Shown here: positions 40,580-50,393 of the stretch, one piece after another | Layout: the number at the start of each line of letters is the position of its first letter | Position numbering within the stretch: the first letter of the stretch is position 1 | Source: Methylobacterium sp. BTF04 | GTDB taxonomy: Bacteria > Pseudomonadota > Alphaproteobacteria > Rhizobiales > Beijerinckiaceae | Direction: 5' to 3' | NCBI RefSeq assembly: GCF_010692745.1 | Contig: NZ_JAAHTB010000017.1 | Span: 36,193 to 100,192 of the forward strand | Length of the DNA: 64,000 bases | Position numbers and translations under genes: made by a program | The notes under the pieces: model-generated | The model's database searches: none | Told to the model about the DNA's origin: nothing | What the model saw: only the letters and a program-made list of their open reading frames with translations

Positions 40580-42919
40580 ATGGCGGCAGACAGCACCACG
40601 GCGACCCCTCAGGGATCCGACGCCACTCCGGACACCCGGTTGACCCAAGGTTTCCAGGACGCCGACGATGTTCTGCCGCAATACCATATCGAGGCTCAGA
40701 CCTCCCTCGTCGAACGTCCCCTGCGGTCGCTGAAGTACGGCGAGGCTTTCGCCGTCCTCGACAGCTACGGCGATATCGGCGTGCTGCCCGGGCCCGAAGG
40801 GTTGTATTTCCAGGACACGCGCTTCCTCTCGCGCCTGCACGTCACCATCGAGGACCAGCGCCCGCTGCTGCTCTCGTCCGTGATGCAGGACGACAACGGC
40901 GCGCTCAGCGTCGACATGACGACCCCGGACATCCGCATCGATGCGCATGACGAGACCACGATCCCGCGTGAACTGATCGCCATCGAGCGCACAAAGTTCC
41001 TGTTCCGCGGCGCGTGCTACGACCGGATCGGTCTGCGCAACTACGATTCACGCCCCTGGCGGCTCCGGGTCGGGGTGACCTTCGACGCGGATTTTAGAGA
41101 CCTGTTCGAGGTCCGTGGCATGGATCGGACGGCGCGCGGCAAGCGCAGCGTTCAGGTCGCGAACGAGTCCGAGGTCCAGTTCCGCTACGTCGGACTCGAC
41201 GAGATGGTGCGCACCACGAGCCTGCATTTCGGGCCGAAGCCGAAGCACATCGAGCCGGGCCGGGTGGAATTCGAAGTCTCGCTCCCGCCGGGCGGGCGGG
41301 CCTCATTGTTCATCCGCACGGTCTTCGAATCGCACCGGGCCTATACCAGCGCTCCGGCCGCCGAGAAGGTCGGCGAGGATGCCGCGGCCGGTCTCTCGCA
41401 CGCCGCCGGCAGCAGCGCCACGGCCCGTCACCCCAAGGGCCTCGCCGAGGGCGTGATCTTCGCTCGCGCCTATCGGGATTCGCGCCGCGACCTGCGGGCC
41501 CTCACCGCCGGCATCACCACGATCATCGCGTCGAACGACCAGTTCAACGAAGCCGCATGCCGCGCCACCGCCGATCTCTACATGCTGGCAAGCCGCACGC
41601 CGGAAGGGATCTACCCCTTCGCCGGCATCCCCTGGTATTCCACGGTGTTCGGCCGCGACGGCATCATCACGGCGATGATGGCCCTCTGGGTCGACCCGAA
41701 TTTCGGCAAGGGCGTGTTGCGCTATCTCGCCTCGACCCAGGCCAAAGCCATCGACCCCGCGGCGGACGCGCAGCCCGGTAAGGTCCTGCACGAGACCCGG
41801 CGCGGCGAGATGGCGATGCTCGGCGAGGTGCCGTTCCGCCACTATTACGGGACCATCGACGGAACGCCGCTCTTCGTCATGCTGGCGTCCGAATATTACG
41901 CCGTCACCGGCGACATCGAGACCATCCGCACGATCTGGCCGGCCCTCGAGCTCGCCCTCGAATGGATGAACAAGTACGGCGACCGTGACGGCGATGGCTT
42001 CGTCGAATACGCCCGCGACACCGACAAGGGCCTGGAAAACCAGGGCTGGAAGGACAGCCACGACTCGATCTTCCACACCGACGGGACCCTCGCCAAGGGA
42101 CCGATCGCGCTGTGCGAGGTGCAGGGCTACGTCTACGCCGCCAAGAACGGGATGGCGAAGCTCGCCACCCTACTCGGGCACGATGCGATGGCCGAACGCC
42201 TGACGCAGGAGGCCCGCGCGCTGCGCGAGACTTTCGACAAGGCGTTCTGGTGCGAGGCGATCGGGACCTACGCCCTGGCGCTCGACGGCGAGAAGCGCCA
42301 GTGCGCCGTCCGCTCGTCCAATGCCGGCCACGCCCTGTTCACCGGCATCGCCCTGCCGGAGCGCGCCGCCAGTGTGGCCGCCAACCTCCTGTCGAAAGAT
42401 GGCTTCAACGGGTGGGGCGTGCGCACGATCGCCCGCGGTGAGGCACGCTACAACCCGATGTCCTACCACAACGGCTCGATCTGGCCGCACGACAACGCCC
42501 TGATCGCCATGGGGCTCGCCCGCTACGACCTGAAGGCGGAGGCCTCGCGCATCTTCGAGGGCATGTTCGACACCGCCCTGTATCAGGACCAGAAGCGGCT
42601 GCCGGAATTGTTCTGCGGCTTCATGCGCAGACACCAGCGCGGGCCGGTCTCCTACCCGGTGGCGTGTTCGCCTCAGGCTTGGGCCGCTGCCGCCCCCTTC
42701 GCGTTCCTGTCCGCTTGCCTCGGTCTCGAATTGCAGCACGATCGCAACCGCATCCGCCTGCGCAACCCGACCTTGCCGGCTTTCCTCGACGGGGTTTCGA
42801 TCTTCAACCTGAAGCTCGGCGAGTCGCGGATCGATCTGCGGTTCCAGCGCTACGGCGGCGACGTCACCGTCAACGTCCTGCGCCGCACCGGCGACGCCCA
42901 GGTGAGCGTGGTCAAATAG
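40580..42919 (+). CDS. Amylo-alpha-1,6-glucosidase / glycogen debranching-type protein
   Basis: 779 aa from the ATG at 40580 (MAADSTTATPQGSD); the open frame starts about 100 nt earlier without support. An N-terminal beta-sandwich domain of glycogen-debranching proteins (GDE_N type, ~50-260; FAVLDSYGDIGVLPGPEGLY, TRFLSRL) is followed by an (alpha/alpha)6 barrel with FAGIPWYSTVFGRDGI, DSIFHTDG, GWGVRTIARGE and MSYHNGSIWPHDNALIA, where catalytic acids are expected. No signal peptide, so cytoplasmic. The glgX-type GH13 fold is absent. With the upstream GT4 gene it probably forms an alpha-glucan module; exact specificity unproven. Confidence 0.88.
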   Translation: MAADSTTATPQGSDATPDTRLTQGFQDADDVLPQYHIEAQTSLVERPLRSLKYGEAFAVLDSYGDIGVLPGPEGLYFQDTRFLSRLHVTIEDQRPLLLSSVMQDDNGALSVDMTTPDIRIDAHDETTIPRELIAIERTKFLFRGACYDRIGLRNYDSRPWRLRVGVTFDADFRDLFEVRGMDRTARGKRSVQVANESEVQFRYVGLDEMVRTTSLHFGPKPKHIEPGRVEFEVSLPPGGRASLFIRTVFESHRAYTSAPAAEKVGEDAAAGLSHAAGSSATARHPKGLAEGVIFARAYRDSRRDLRALTAGITTIIASNDQFNEAACRATADLYMLASRTPEGIYPFAGIPWYSTVFGRDGIITAMMALWVDPNFGKGVLRYLASTQAKAIDPAADAQPGKVLHETRRGEMAMLGEVPFRHYYGTIDGTPLFVMLASEYYAVTGDIETIRTIWPALELALEWMNKYGDRDGDGFVEYARDTDKGLENQGWKDSHDSIFHTDGTLAKGPIALCEVQGYVYAAKNGMAKLATLLGHDAMAERLTQEARALRETFDKAFWCEAIGTYALALDGEKRQCAVRSSNAGHALFTGIALPERAASVAANLLSKDGFNGWGVRTIARGEARYNPMSYHNGSIWPHDNALIAMGLARYDLKAEASRIFEGMFDTALYQDQKRLPELFCGFMRRHQRGPVSYPVACSPQAWAAAAPFAFLSACLGLELQHDRNRIRLRNPTLPAFLDGVSIFNLKLGESRIDLRFQRYGGDVTVNVLRRTGDAQVSVVK

Positions 42920-42924
42920 TCCAC

Positions 42925-42952
42925 GAGAGGGCAGCCCAAAGGCTGCCCTCTC
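42925..42952. terminator. Perfect GC hairpin after the debranching enzyme
   Basis: 12-bp perfect stem GAGAGGGCAGCC/GGCTGCCCTCTC (42925-42936 with 42941-42952), CAAA loop, 6 nt after the stop. There is no T-tract on either side, so termination would be imperfect or Rho-assisted. Confidence 0.5.
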
Positions 42953-42960
42953 CCGACACG

Positions 42961-42988
42961 AAAACGCCGCCCTGAAACCAGAGCGGCG
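42961..42988 (-). terminator. Rho-independent terminator of infC
   Basis: On the minus strand, CGCCGC and GCGGCG (plus-strand 42965-42970 and 42983-42988) pair around a 12-nt loop and are followed by TTTT. About 30 nt after the infC stop. It implies infC is not followed by rpmI-rplT in the same transcript. Confidence 0.65.
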
Positions 42989-43018
42989 CGATCGGACCGT
43001 CGAGCGATCGCGCCGCGC

Positions 43019-43561
43019 TCAGCGCGGGGCGAGGATCATGATCATCTGGCGGCCTTCGAGCATCGGCTCGCTTTCGACCTTGGCGATCTCCTGGGTCTCG
43101 TTCTTGACGCGCTCCAAGAGGCGCAGACCGATATCCTGGTGCGCCATCTCGCGACCACGGAAGCGCAGGGTGACCTTGACCTTGTCGCCCTCCTCGAAGA
43201 ACCGCACCACGGCCTTCATCTTCGTATCGTAATCGTGCTTGTCGATGCCGGGTCGGAGCTTGATCTCCTTGACCTCGACCGTCTTCTGCTTCTTGCGGGC
43301 CTCGTTCTGCTTCTTCTGCTCGTTGAAGCGGAAGCGGCCGTAATCGAGAAGCTTACAGACGGGAGGGACGGAATTCGGTGCGATCTCGACGAGGTCGAGG
43401 CCGGCCTCCTCGGCCAACGCGATCGCGTCGAAGAAGGCGACCACACCGCGGTTCTGGCCGGTGTCGTCGATGAGCTGCACTTCGCGAACGCCGCGGATGT
43501 CACGGTTGGCGCGCGGCCCGTCCTTCTGCGGGGCCGGCATGGCTCTCATAGGTCTACGAAT
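43019..43561 (-). CDS. infC: Translation initiation factor IF-3, predicted ATT start
   Basis: 180 aa when started at the ATT codon 43561-43559, identical in length to E. coli IF3. AGGAG is placed 9 nt before this ATT, whereas the first in-frame ATG is 12 nt further on, too far from it. E. coli infC also starts at AUU, which lets IF3 repress its own translation by rejecting non-AUG starts. N-domain: [16 protein letters not shown]...[23 protein letters not shown]; linker rich in Lys ([16 protein letters not shown]); C-domain: [19 protein letters not shown]...[10 protein letters not shown]. Monocistronic here. Confidence 0.96.
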   Translation of the reverse strand: MRRPMRAMPAPQKDGPRANRDIRGVREVQLIDDTGQNRGVVAFFDAIALAEEAGLDLVEIAPNSVPPVCKLLDYGRFRFNEQKKQNEARKKQKTVEVKEIKLRPGIDKHDYDTKMKAVVRFFEEGDKVKVTLRFRGREMAHQDIGLRLLERVKNETQEIAKVESEPMLEGRQMIMILAPR

Positions 43562-43747
43562 GGCTTCAATCTCCTGATGAAACGACCAAACGGCAGCCCA
43601 GGAACCCAAACCCCTCGGGGTCGATCCTGGCCACCAATCGCTCCGGCAATCCGGTTCCGATACCATGGCCGAACGGGCGTCCAAGTCAACCGTTCAGAGG
43701 TCGACCCGGGCGATTTGATTTGGCCGACGCCGCGCGGATGCGCGTTC

Positions 43748-44977
43748 CTAACCGGCCGGAAGCCGGCTCCTGAGCAGATCGGCATAGACGCCGAGGGTGT
43801 CGCTCACCATGCCTTCCAGGGAGAAGTGGGCCTCCACATGTACCCGGCCACGACGGGTCATCGCATCGCGGGCGCTCGCGCCGAGGGACAGGGCTTCGGT
43901 GAGCGCGTCGGCCAGCGCGCCGGCATCGCCGGGAGCCACCCGCCAGCCGGTACGCTGGCTGGGCAACACCTCGGGGGGCGCCAGGACGGTCTCGGGCACC
44001 GCACCGAGATCGGAGACCACGACGGGGGTACCGAGCGCCTGGGCCTCCACCGCCGACCGGCCGAAGGCCTCCGGCTCCACCGAGGGCACCGCCACCACGG
44101 AGGCGGCCCGGAAAGCGGCCGGCATGTCGGTGCAATGGCCGACGCGCCGGACGATGTTCTGGAGGCCGCGAGCGGCCACCAGTGCGTCGAGTTCGCGCTC
44201 GTAGGCAGTGCGGCCCTGGGGGTCGCCGGCCAGAACGATGGCGATATCGGCCACCCCGCGATCGCGCATCAAGGCGGCGGCCTCGATCAGCACCCGTTGG
44301 CCCTTCCAGCCGGTGAGCCGGGCGGCGAGCAGCACCACGCGCTCGTGCGGTGACACGCCCCAGGCCCGGCGCAATGTCTCGACCCGCGCCGGGGCCACGG
44401 CGCCGGGGGTGAAGGCGGACAGATCGGTGCCGCGATGGATCACCCGGACCCGGTCTCCGGCCTGCTCGGCGTGGAGGGTCCGGATCAGGTCGGCGGTGTA
44501 ATGCGAATTGGCGATGACCACGTCGCCGCGCGCCATCACCGAATTGTACAGCACCTTCGGTCCGGTGCGGCCGGAATAGCTGCCGTGATAGGTGGTGACG
44601 AAGGGCAGTTTCAGCCGGCGTGCCGCGCCGAGCGCCACCCAGGCCGGGGCCCGCGAACGCGCATGGATGATCTGTACGCCCTCACGGCGGCACAGGCGGG
44701 CGAGCCGTCCGACATTCAGCGCCATGGCCAGAGGGTTCTTCGAGGCCGCCGGGAACGGCAACCAGATTCCGCCCTTGGCCTGCAATTCACCGACGAGGCG
44801 ACCGCCCTCAGTGGCGACGAGGGCGCGTGCACCAAGGGCGGCGAGCGCTTCGGCCACGTCGACGGTGGTGCGTTCGGCCCCACCCGCGTCGAGGGAGGGG
44901 ATAATCTGGAGAATCGTCGTGCCGGCCAGCGGCGCGCGCTCGCTCGGGAATCCGCCGCCGCGGGACTCGCCACTCAT
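43748..44977 (-). CDS. Glycosyltransferase family 4 protein
   Basis: 409-aa GT-B glycosyltransferase. ATG at 44977 (MSGESRGG) with GGAGGG upstream; the frame stays open for 200 codons more but only as GC-rich noise. The first domain starts ILQIIPSLDAGGAERTTVDV, the classic GT4 acceptor-side glycine loop. The donor domain includes LLAARLTGWKGQRVLIEA and the E-x7-E motif in EPEAFGRSAVEAQALGTPVV. Likely lipopolysaccharide or exopolysaccharide assembly on the cytoplasmic membrane face. Neighbours (infC, a hydrolase) do not specify a polymer. Confidence 0.92.
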   Translation of the reverse strand: MSGESRGGGFPSERAPLAGTTILQIIPSLDAGGAERTTVDVAEALAALGARALVATEGGRLVGELQAKGGIWLPFPAASKNPLAMALNVGRLARLCRREGVQIIHARSRAPAWVALGAARRLKLPFVTTYHGSYSGRTGPKVLYNSVMARGDVVIANSHYTADLIRTLHAEQAGDRVRVIHRGTDLSAFTPGAVAPARVETLRRAWGVSPHERVVLLAARLTGWKGQRVLIEAAALMRDRGVADIAIVLAGDPQGRTAYERELDALVAARGLQNIVRRVGHCTDMPAAFRAASVVAVPSVEPEAFGRSAVEAQALGTPVVVSDLGAVPETVLAPPEVLPSQRTGWRVAPGDAGALADALTEALSLGASARDAMTRRGRVHVEAHFSLEGMVSDTLGVYADLLRSRLPAG

Positions 44978-45177
44978 CACGCGCCCTCCTGCCTGTGCAC
45001 CGTCTTGGGGGCGAAGCCAGAAGGGATCGGAGTTTCGGCGTCGGGGCTGCGGAATGCGTCTCGCGTCTCGATCATGGGCTTCAGAATGAATGCTGCGCTT
45101 TACGGCCCGGTAAACGAAATGCGAATGCGACGCGTTCAGTTCGATGTTTCTTGGACGACCAAGCAAATGAGTGGCGG

Positions 45178-45984
45178 ATGGATACGGTGACGGACAGTCC
45201 GGAATTCCTGACGGTCGGCACGGGATCGGAGACCCGGCAGATCGCCGTGCGGCGGCGCGCGGGTGCGCATCCGCCGCTGGTCTGGCTCGGCGGCTTCCGC
45301 TCCGACATGGGCGCGAGCAAGGCGCTCGCCCTCGATGCCTGGGCGCAGGCGAATGGGCGCGCCCTGATCCGGTTCGACTATACCGGTCACGGCGAATCCG
45401 GCGGCCGTTTCGCCGATGCGACGATCTCGACCTGGCTCGCCGACGCCATGGCGGTGATCGCGACCTACGCGCCGGACCGGCCGATCCTCGTCGGATCGTC
45501 GATGGGCGGCTGGATCGCCTGCCTCGCGGCGCGACACCGGAGCGTGGCCCCCTCGGGCCTCGTCCTGATCGCACCCGCCCTCGACTTCACCCAAAGCCTA
45601 ATGTGGGAGCGCTTCACCCCCGACATCCGCGCGACGATCGAACGCGAGGGCGTCTGGATGCGCCCGAGCGCCTACGACCCGGAGCCGGTTCCGATCACCC
45701 GTGCGCTTATCGCCGATGGGCAGACCCATACACTCCTCGACGCGCCCCTCGATCCCGGCTGCCCGGTCCATATCCTACAGGGCATGGAAGACCCCGATGT
45801 GCCGTATGCCCACGCCTTGCGGATTGTGGAGCGCCTGCCGAAGGCCGGCACGGTGTTGACCCTGATCGCCGATGGCGATCATCGGTTGTCACGCCCGCAG
45901 GATATCGCGCGATTGCTCGCCACGGTCGAGGCGATGACGCAAACGACGAGAGCCGATCCCGCGAGTACGGAATCGGCTCCCTGA
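45178..45984 (+). CDS. Alpha/beta hydrolase
   Basis: 268-aa serine hydrolase of the alpha/beta fold. The nucleophile elbow is GSSMGG (centred near residue 108), the oxyanion-type LGGFRSDMGASKA and RFDYTGHGESGG blocks precede it, and the acid and His are expected in MEDPDVPY and DGDHRLSR. It resembles the ABHD10-like carboxylesterase/thioesterase group. ATG at 45178 with GGCGG close upstream. Cytoplasmic; substrate unknown. Divergent from the glycosyltransferase at 44977. A short hairpin (GAGCCGAT/ATCGGCTC) overlaps its 3' end. Confidence 0.9.
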   Translation: MDTVTDSPEFLTVGTGSETRQIAVRRRAGAHPPLVWLGGFRSDMGASKALALDAWAQANGRALIRFDYTGHGESGGRFADATISTWLADAMAVIATYAPDRPILVGSSMGGWIACLAARHRSVAPSGLVLIAPALDFTQSLMWERFTPDIRATIEREGVWMRPSAYDPEPVPITRALIADGQTHTLLDAPLDPGCPVHILQGMEDPDVPYAHALRIVERLPKAGTVLTLIADGDHRLSRPQDIARLLATVEAMTQTTRADPASTESAP

Positions 45985-46042
45985 TTCTTGGCAAGGTCGC
46001 GCTGTCTCCACCGTTCGCGGGGCCGAAGCCGCGCGCGAACGC

Positions 46043-46327
46043 TCAGTGCAGGCTGACCGTGTGGAGGTCGTTGGCCATGGCATTGGCCACCACCGCATCG
46101 CGCGAATCGGCAAGCAGGATCGGGCTGCCGCTGGCGGACAGAAGGGCGAACAGGTCGAGCCCGGGCGTGAGGTCCGAGGCCTGCGGAAACAGCCGCCGGA
46201 TCTCGTCGGAGCTCATGGGGCGCACATAGGCGATCTGGCCTTCGCCAAGTGCGGCGAGATCTGCGGCGTTGAAGTCGGCCGGGTCGAGATCGGCGCGGGT
46301 GATGGGGTTCTGGCTGAATTCGGTCAT
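46043..46327 (-). CDS. DUF1150 family protein
   Basis: 94-aa small soluble protein. The DUF1150 core is clear: LAALGEGQIAYVRPMSSDE followed by a predicted beta-rich C-terminus (LDLFALLSASGSPILLADSRDAV). Members are almost confined to alphaproteobacteria and lie next to a small heat-shock protein gene, as here, but have no known activity. ATG at 46327 with GGAGGG 8 nt upstream. Probably co-transcribed with the hsp20 gene 45 nt upstream. Confidence 0.9.
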   Translation of the reverse strand: MTEFSQNPITRADLDPADFNAADLAALGEGQIAYVRPMSSDEIRRLFPQASDLTPGLDLFALLSASGSPILLADSRDAVVANAMANDLHTVSLH

Positions 46328-46372
46328 GGGCTGCCCTCCTTCATTGGCAGAGCGATGCTTTAGGTGCGTGCG

Positions 46373-46810
46373 TCAAACGTCGTCGCGGGACGCGATGGCG
46401 ATCTTGCGGATGACCCGTTCCGGCTCGGGCCGGGTCAGATCGATGGAAAGAAGACCGTTCGCGAGATCCGCCCCCATCACCTCCATGCCGTCCGCCAGCA
46501 GAAAGGCCCGCTGGAACTGACGTGCGGCAATGCCGCGGTGGAGAAACTGGCGTGTCTTGTCGTCGACCTGACGACCACGCACCACGAGTTGGCTCTCCTC
46601 GAGCATCACATCGAGCTGATCACGGGTAAAACCCGCAACGGCCAAGGTAATGCGCAACCGCTCGGGCGCCTGATCGGTGCGCGCCACCCGCTCGATATTG
46701 TAGGGCGGGTACCCGTCATTGGCAGCCTTCGACACCCGGTCGAGGGCCTGTTCGATCTCGTCGAAGCCAAGAAGGAAGGGATGTCCGAACGGAGAGGGCC
46801 GTGTCGTCAC
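46373..46810 (-). CDS. Hsp20/alpha-crystallin family small heat-shock protein
   Basis: 145 aa from the GTG at 46810 (MTTRPSPFGHPFLLGFDEIE); GAGG lies about 10 nt upstream and homologues start here. A TTG 15 codons earlier is less likely. The alpha-crystallin domain runs from PPYNIERVARTD (~37) through LRITLAVAGFTRDQLDVMLEESQLVVRGR to ANGLLSIDLTRPEPE. IbpA-type ATP-independent holdase for heat-denatured proteins. First of an hsp20-DUF1150 pair. I could not identify a ROSE-like thermosensor in the leader without folding. Confidence 0.92.
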   Translation of the reverse strand: MTTRPSPFGHPFLLGFDEIEQALDRVSKAANDGYPPYNIERVARTDQAPERLRITLAVAGFTRDQLDVMLEESQLVVRGRQVDDKTRQFLHRGIAARQFQRAFLLADGMEVMGADLANGLLSIDLTRPEPERVIRKIAIASRDDV

Positions 46811-47395
46811 GAACGCGTATCCTCGAAAATCGAAGCCCGGGGACCTGAGGTCCAAGAGGCACTTCGGAAGGCGGGGCCCGCGTGATGCAGCACCCCTTCC
46901 GGCGATCGCCTGCCGGTCATCGCGATATGGAGTCGGGCGTGAACGTCATCAAGGGCTTGGGCCCGCCCTCCCCCGGGATACGGACCCGTTTCAGCGCGCG
47001 ACCGCCTTCGGGTATTCGAGTTCCGGCAACCGATTCCGTGAACAGCCGCCGCCACCGCCAAAGCGTCAAAACCGGGCGCTTTCGGCAATTTATTCCGGGC
47101 ACTTCAGGCATCGCGCAAGCGTGGCCGCATTTAGACTCGTTGGTAACAGTTTGGAATTGCTCTGATATTCAGAGCTGATCTTGATCTGCGACGGTCAACT
47201 CGGATATCTCCACCGCGCATGCGACGGTGGATCGTTCTCGGTTCCGGGCCGCGTCCGCTGCTGGGTCTTGACCCTGCCGCGGCATTTCGCACTCTGCTGA
47301 ATCGCATCGGATTCCGCTCGTGGGAGCCTGCCTACGCAGTGATTCGCAAGGTGGCCCATCCGGGTATCGCCATCGTTGAGGAAAACGGGACCGTC
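46811..47395. other. Intergenic region between hsp20 and the exb operon
   Basis: 585 bases. Short open frames here lack ribosome sites and homology. The part at 47080-47200 is AT-richer and contains the perfect dyad at 47159-47175. An in-frame ATG at 47219 could extend the exb leader gene but would give a non-conserved N-terminus before the signal peptide. Confidence 0.5.
47159..47175. promoter_or_regulatory. Perfect dyad upstream of the exb-tonB operon
   Basis: GCTCTGA-TAT-TCAGAGC, a 7-bp perfect inverted repeat in AT-rich DNA about 220 bases before the leader gene. It could be an operator for an iron- or stress-responsive regulator; no known consensus (Fur, Irr, RirA) fits exactly. Confidence 0.35.
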
Positions 47396-47917
47396 ATGGT
47401 TGGAGCACGCGGCGTGAGCGAAATCGGCACCGGCGAGATCGGCATCAGAACGCCCCGGCCGCGCGGCTTGCGCAGTGCCGGCTTCGCGGTCGCCCTACTG
47501 GCCGGCATGGTCCCGGCCTACGCGCAAGACGCCAAGACGGCGGACACCAAGGCAGCGGACGCGAAGGCTCCCGTGCTGAAGCTCGAACTCAACCGGCTCG
47601 AGCCCGCCGGCGAGGCATGCCGCACCTACCTCCTCGTCGACAACAGTCGCGGTCCGGCACTGAAGTCACTCAAGGTCGACCTGTTCGCCTTCGATACCGA
47701 CGGCGTTGCCCAGAAGCGTCTGGCGGTGGAACTCGGGCCGGTGCAGGAGCGCAAGACCATGGTGCGGCTCTTCGACTTCCCGGCCCTGGCCTGCCCCAAA
47801 ATCGGCCGCGTTCTCCTCAATGACGTCCTCGCCTGCGAAGGCGGCGATGCCGGCCGCGAAGCGTGCCTCGAACGGATCGAGACCGAGAGCAAGGCCTCCG
47901 CACCCTTCGTCCGCTAA
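47396..47917 (+). CDS. Putative periplasmic protein heading the exbB-exbD-tonB operon
   Basis: 173 aa from the ATG at 47396. A signal peptide is predicted: RGLRSAGFAVALLAGMVPAYAQ (about residues 24-45) after a longish N-region, with cleavage near AYA-QD. A short Lys/Ala/Asp linker precedes a compact beta-rich domain (VLKLELNRLEPAGEACRTYLL...LDVFAFDTDGVAQ-like). Mature cysteines occur in pairs (EACRTY, LACPKI, LACEGG, EACLER). Function unrecognised; similar proteins precede exbB in related genomes, so a periplasmic role near the TonB system is plausible. It ends 31 nt before exbB. Confidence 0.7.
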   Translation: MVGARGVSEIGTGEIGIRTPRPRGLRSAGFAVALLAGMVPAYAQDAKTADTKAADAKAPVLKLELNRLEPAGEACRTYLLVDNSRGPALKSLKVDLFAFDTDGVAQKRLAVELGPVQERKTMVRLFDFPALACPKIGRVLLNDVLACEGGDAGREACLERIETESKASAPFVR

Positions 47918-47948
47918 CCCAACGTTCCTCGAACCCGAGAGCCCCATC

Positions 47949-48641
<693 letters not shown>

Positions 48642-48792
48642 CGGCCGCAATCGCGCGGCTGGACGCGCCCGGCACCAGCGCTGGGGATCGGTTCCGCAGC
48701 GAAGCCGGTGCCGGGACGACCAGTGAAGCAACACAGTAAGACGGGGCCCGGGCGTATCGCCGGCCGCGTGAGCCCCGGAGGGCGTCTCGACG

Positions 48793-49287
<495 letters not shown>

Positions 49288-49291
49288 TCCC

Positions 49292-50371
49292 ATGAGCGCC
49301 CTCGCATCGACCGTCGAGCCGCAGCGGCGCGGCCCGTCCGGGCTCGCCGCAGCCTTCCTCGTGGCCCTCGGCCTCCATATCGCCGCCCTGGTGGGCCTCG
49401 CCCTGTTCGGTGCCGCGCCCACGGCGCCGCCCGGCGAGAACGTCGTCACCATCGACCTCGCACCGCAGATGACCGAGGCCGACACCCAGTCTCCCTCCGA
49501 GCAGGCGGCCTCCGCCCCTGCTCCGCCCGAGACGAAGCCGGTGGACCTGCCGGAGACGGTACCCGAGACGAAGCCGCTGGAGACCGCCGAAGTCACGCCG
49601 CCGGAAGCCACTGCGCCGCCGCCGCCGGACGCCGCGCCGGTGGCGGCGGAGGCGACGACCATGGCCGAGCCGCCGGAGGCGCCGACCACCCCGCCGGTGG
49701 AGACGGTGAGCGAGCCGCCGCCGGAGGATCAGGTCATCACCTCCACGGCCGAGTCCGCCCCTCCGCTGGCGCCCCCGCCCCCGGTGGTCGCGCAGGTTCC
49801 GGAGCCGCCCAAGCCCGTCGAGGCCGCCAAGCCCAAGCCCGACCAGACCAAGATCATCGAGGCGCGCCGCGAGGCCAAGCGCAAGGCCGACCGTGAGGCA
49901 CGGTTGAAGGCCGAGCAGGAGGAGCGTCGCGAAGCGGCCCAGGACGCACGGCGCGAGGCGAAGGCGAAGGCCGCCAAGGAAGCCGCGCGCCGCGCGCCGG
50001 CCGCCGCGAGCGAAGGCCGTGCCGCACAGAACTCGGCCTCCGCCTCGCGCCAGAGCAGTGCGGGTGCGGCCGCCGGAGGCAACGATCCGAACGCCCTGCG
50101 CGCCTGGCAAGGCGCCCTCAGCTCGGCGATCCGTGGCCGGATGAACGCCAACGCAGCAGCCGGCACCAGTGGCGGCGTCGCGGTGGTGCGCTTCACCGTA
50201 TCGCGCTCCGGCCAGGTGATGAGCTCAGGGCTCGCGAGCAGCAGCGGCGTCGGCGCCATCGACAGCGCCGCGATGGCCACCGTCCGCGGTTCGCTGCCCG
50301 CGGCGCCGGCCGGCGTCAGCCTCAGCAGCCTCGCCGTGACGGTGCCGCTGCGCTTCAGCCCGGGCCGGTGA
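49292..50371 (+). CDS. tonB: TonB family energy transducer
   Basis: 359 aa. N-terminal membrane anchor at ~20-42 (AAFLVALGLHIAALVGLALF), with the conserved His inside the span. A long Pro/Glu/Ala-rich periplasmic spacer (~50-190), an Arg/Lys/Glu/Ala-rich stretch that looks like a charged single helix (~193-235), and a C-terminal TonB domain (~275-359) beginning GGVAVVRFTVSRSGQV and ending LAVTVPLRFSPGR. The charged helix is TolA-like, but the C-terminal domain is TonB-like. Starts 4 nt after exbD; spans the periplasm to energise TonB-dependent receptors, none of which lie in this window. Confidence 0.92.
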   Translation: MSALASTVEPQRRGPSGLAAAFLVALGLHIAALVGLALFGAAPTAPPGENVVTIDLAPQMTEADTQSPSEQAASAPAPPETKPVDLPETVPETKPLETAEVTPPEATAPPPPDAAPVAAEATTMAEPPEAPTTPPVETVSEPPPEDQVITSTAESAPPLAPPPPVVAQVPEPPKPVEAAKPKPDQTKIIEARREAKRKADREARLKAEQEERREAAQDARREAKAKAAKEAARRAPAAASEGRAAQNSASASRQSSAGAAAGGNDPNALRAWQGALSSAIRGRMNANAAAGTSGGVAVVRFTVSRSGQVMSSGLASSSGVGAIDSAAMATVRGSLPAAPAGVSLSSLAVTVPLRFSPGR

Positions 50372-50393
50372 TCCCGGAGACAGCGGACCAACC

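Noticed and set aside
43684..43715. TTGACT-containing promoter for infC
   Set aside because: Good -35 match but no acceptable -10 at 16-18 nt spacing.
45950..45979. Hairpin GAGCCGAT/ATCGGCTC at the end of the hydrolase gene
   Set aside because: It lies within the coding region with no T-run; weak as a terminator.
47219..47395. Longer start for the exb leader gene
   Set aside because: It adds 59 residues of unconserved, arginine-rich sequence before an otherwise normal signal peptide.
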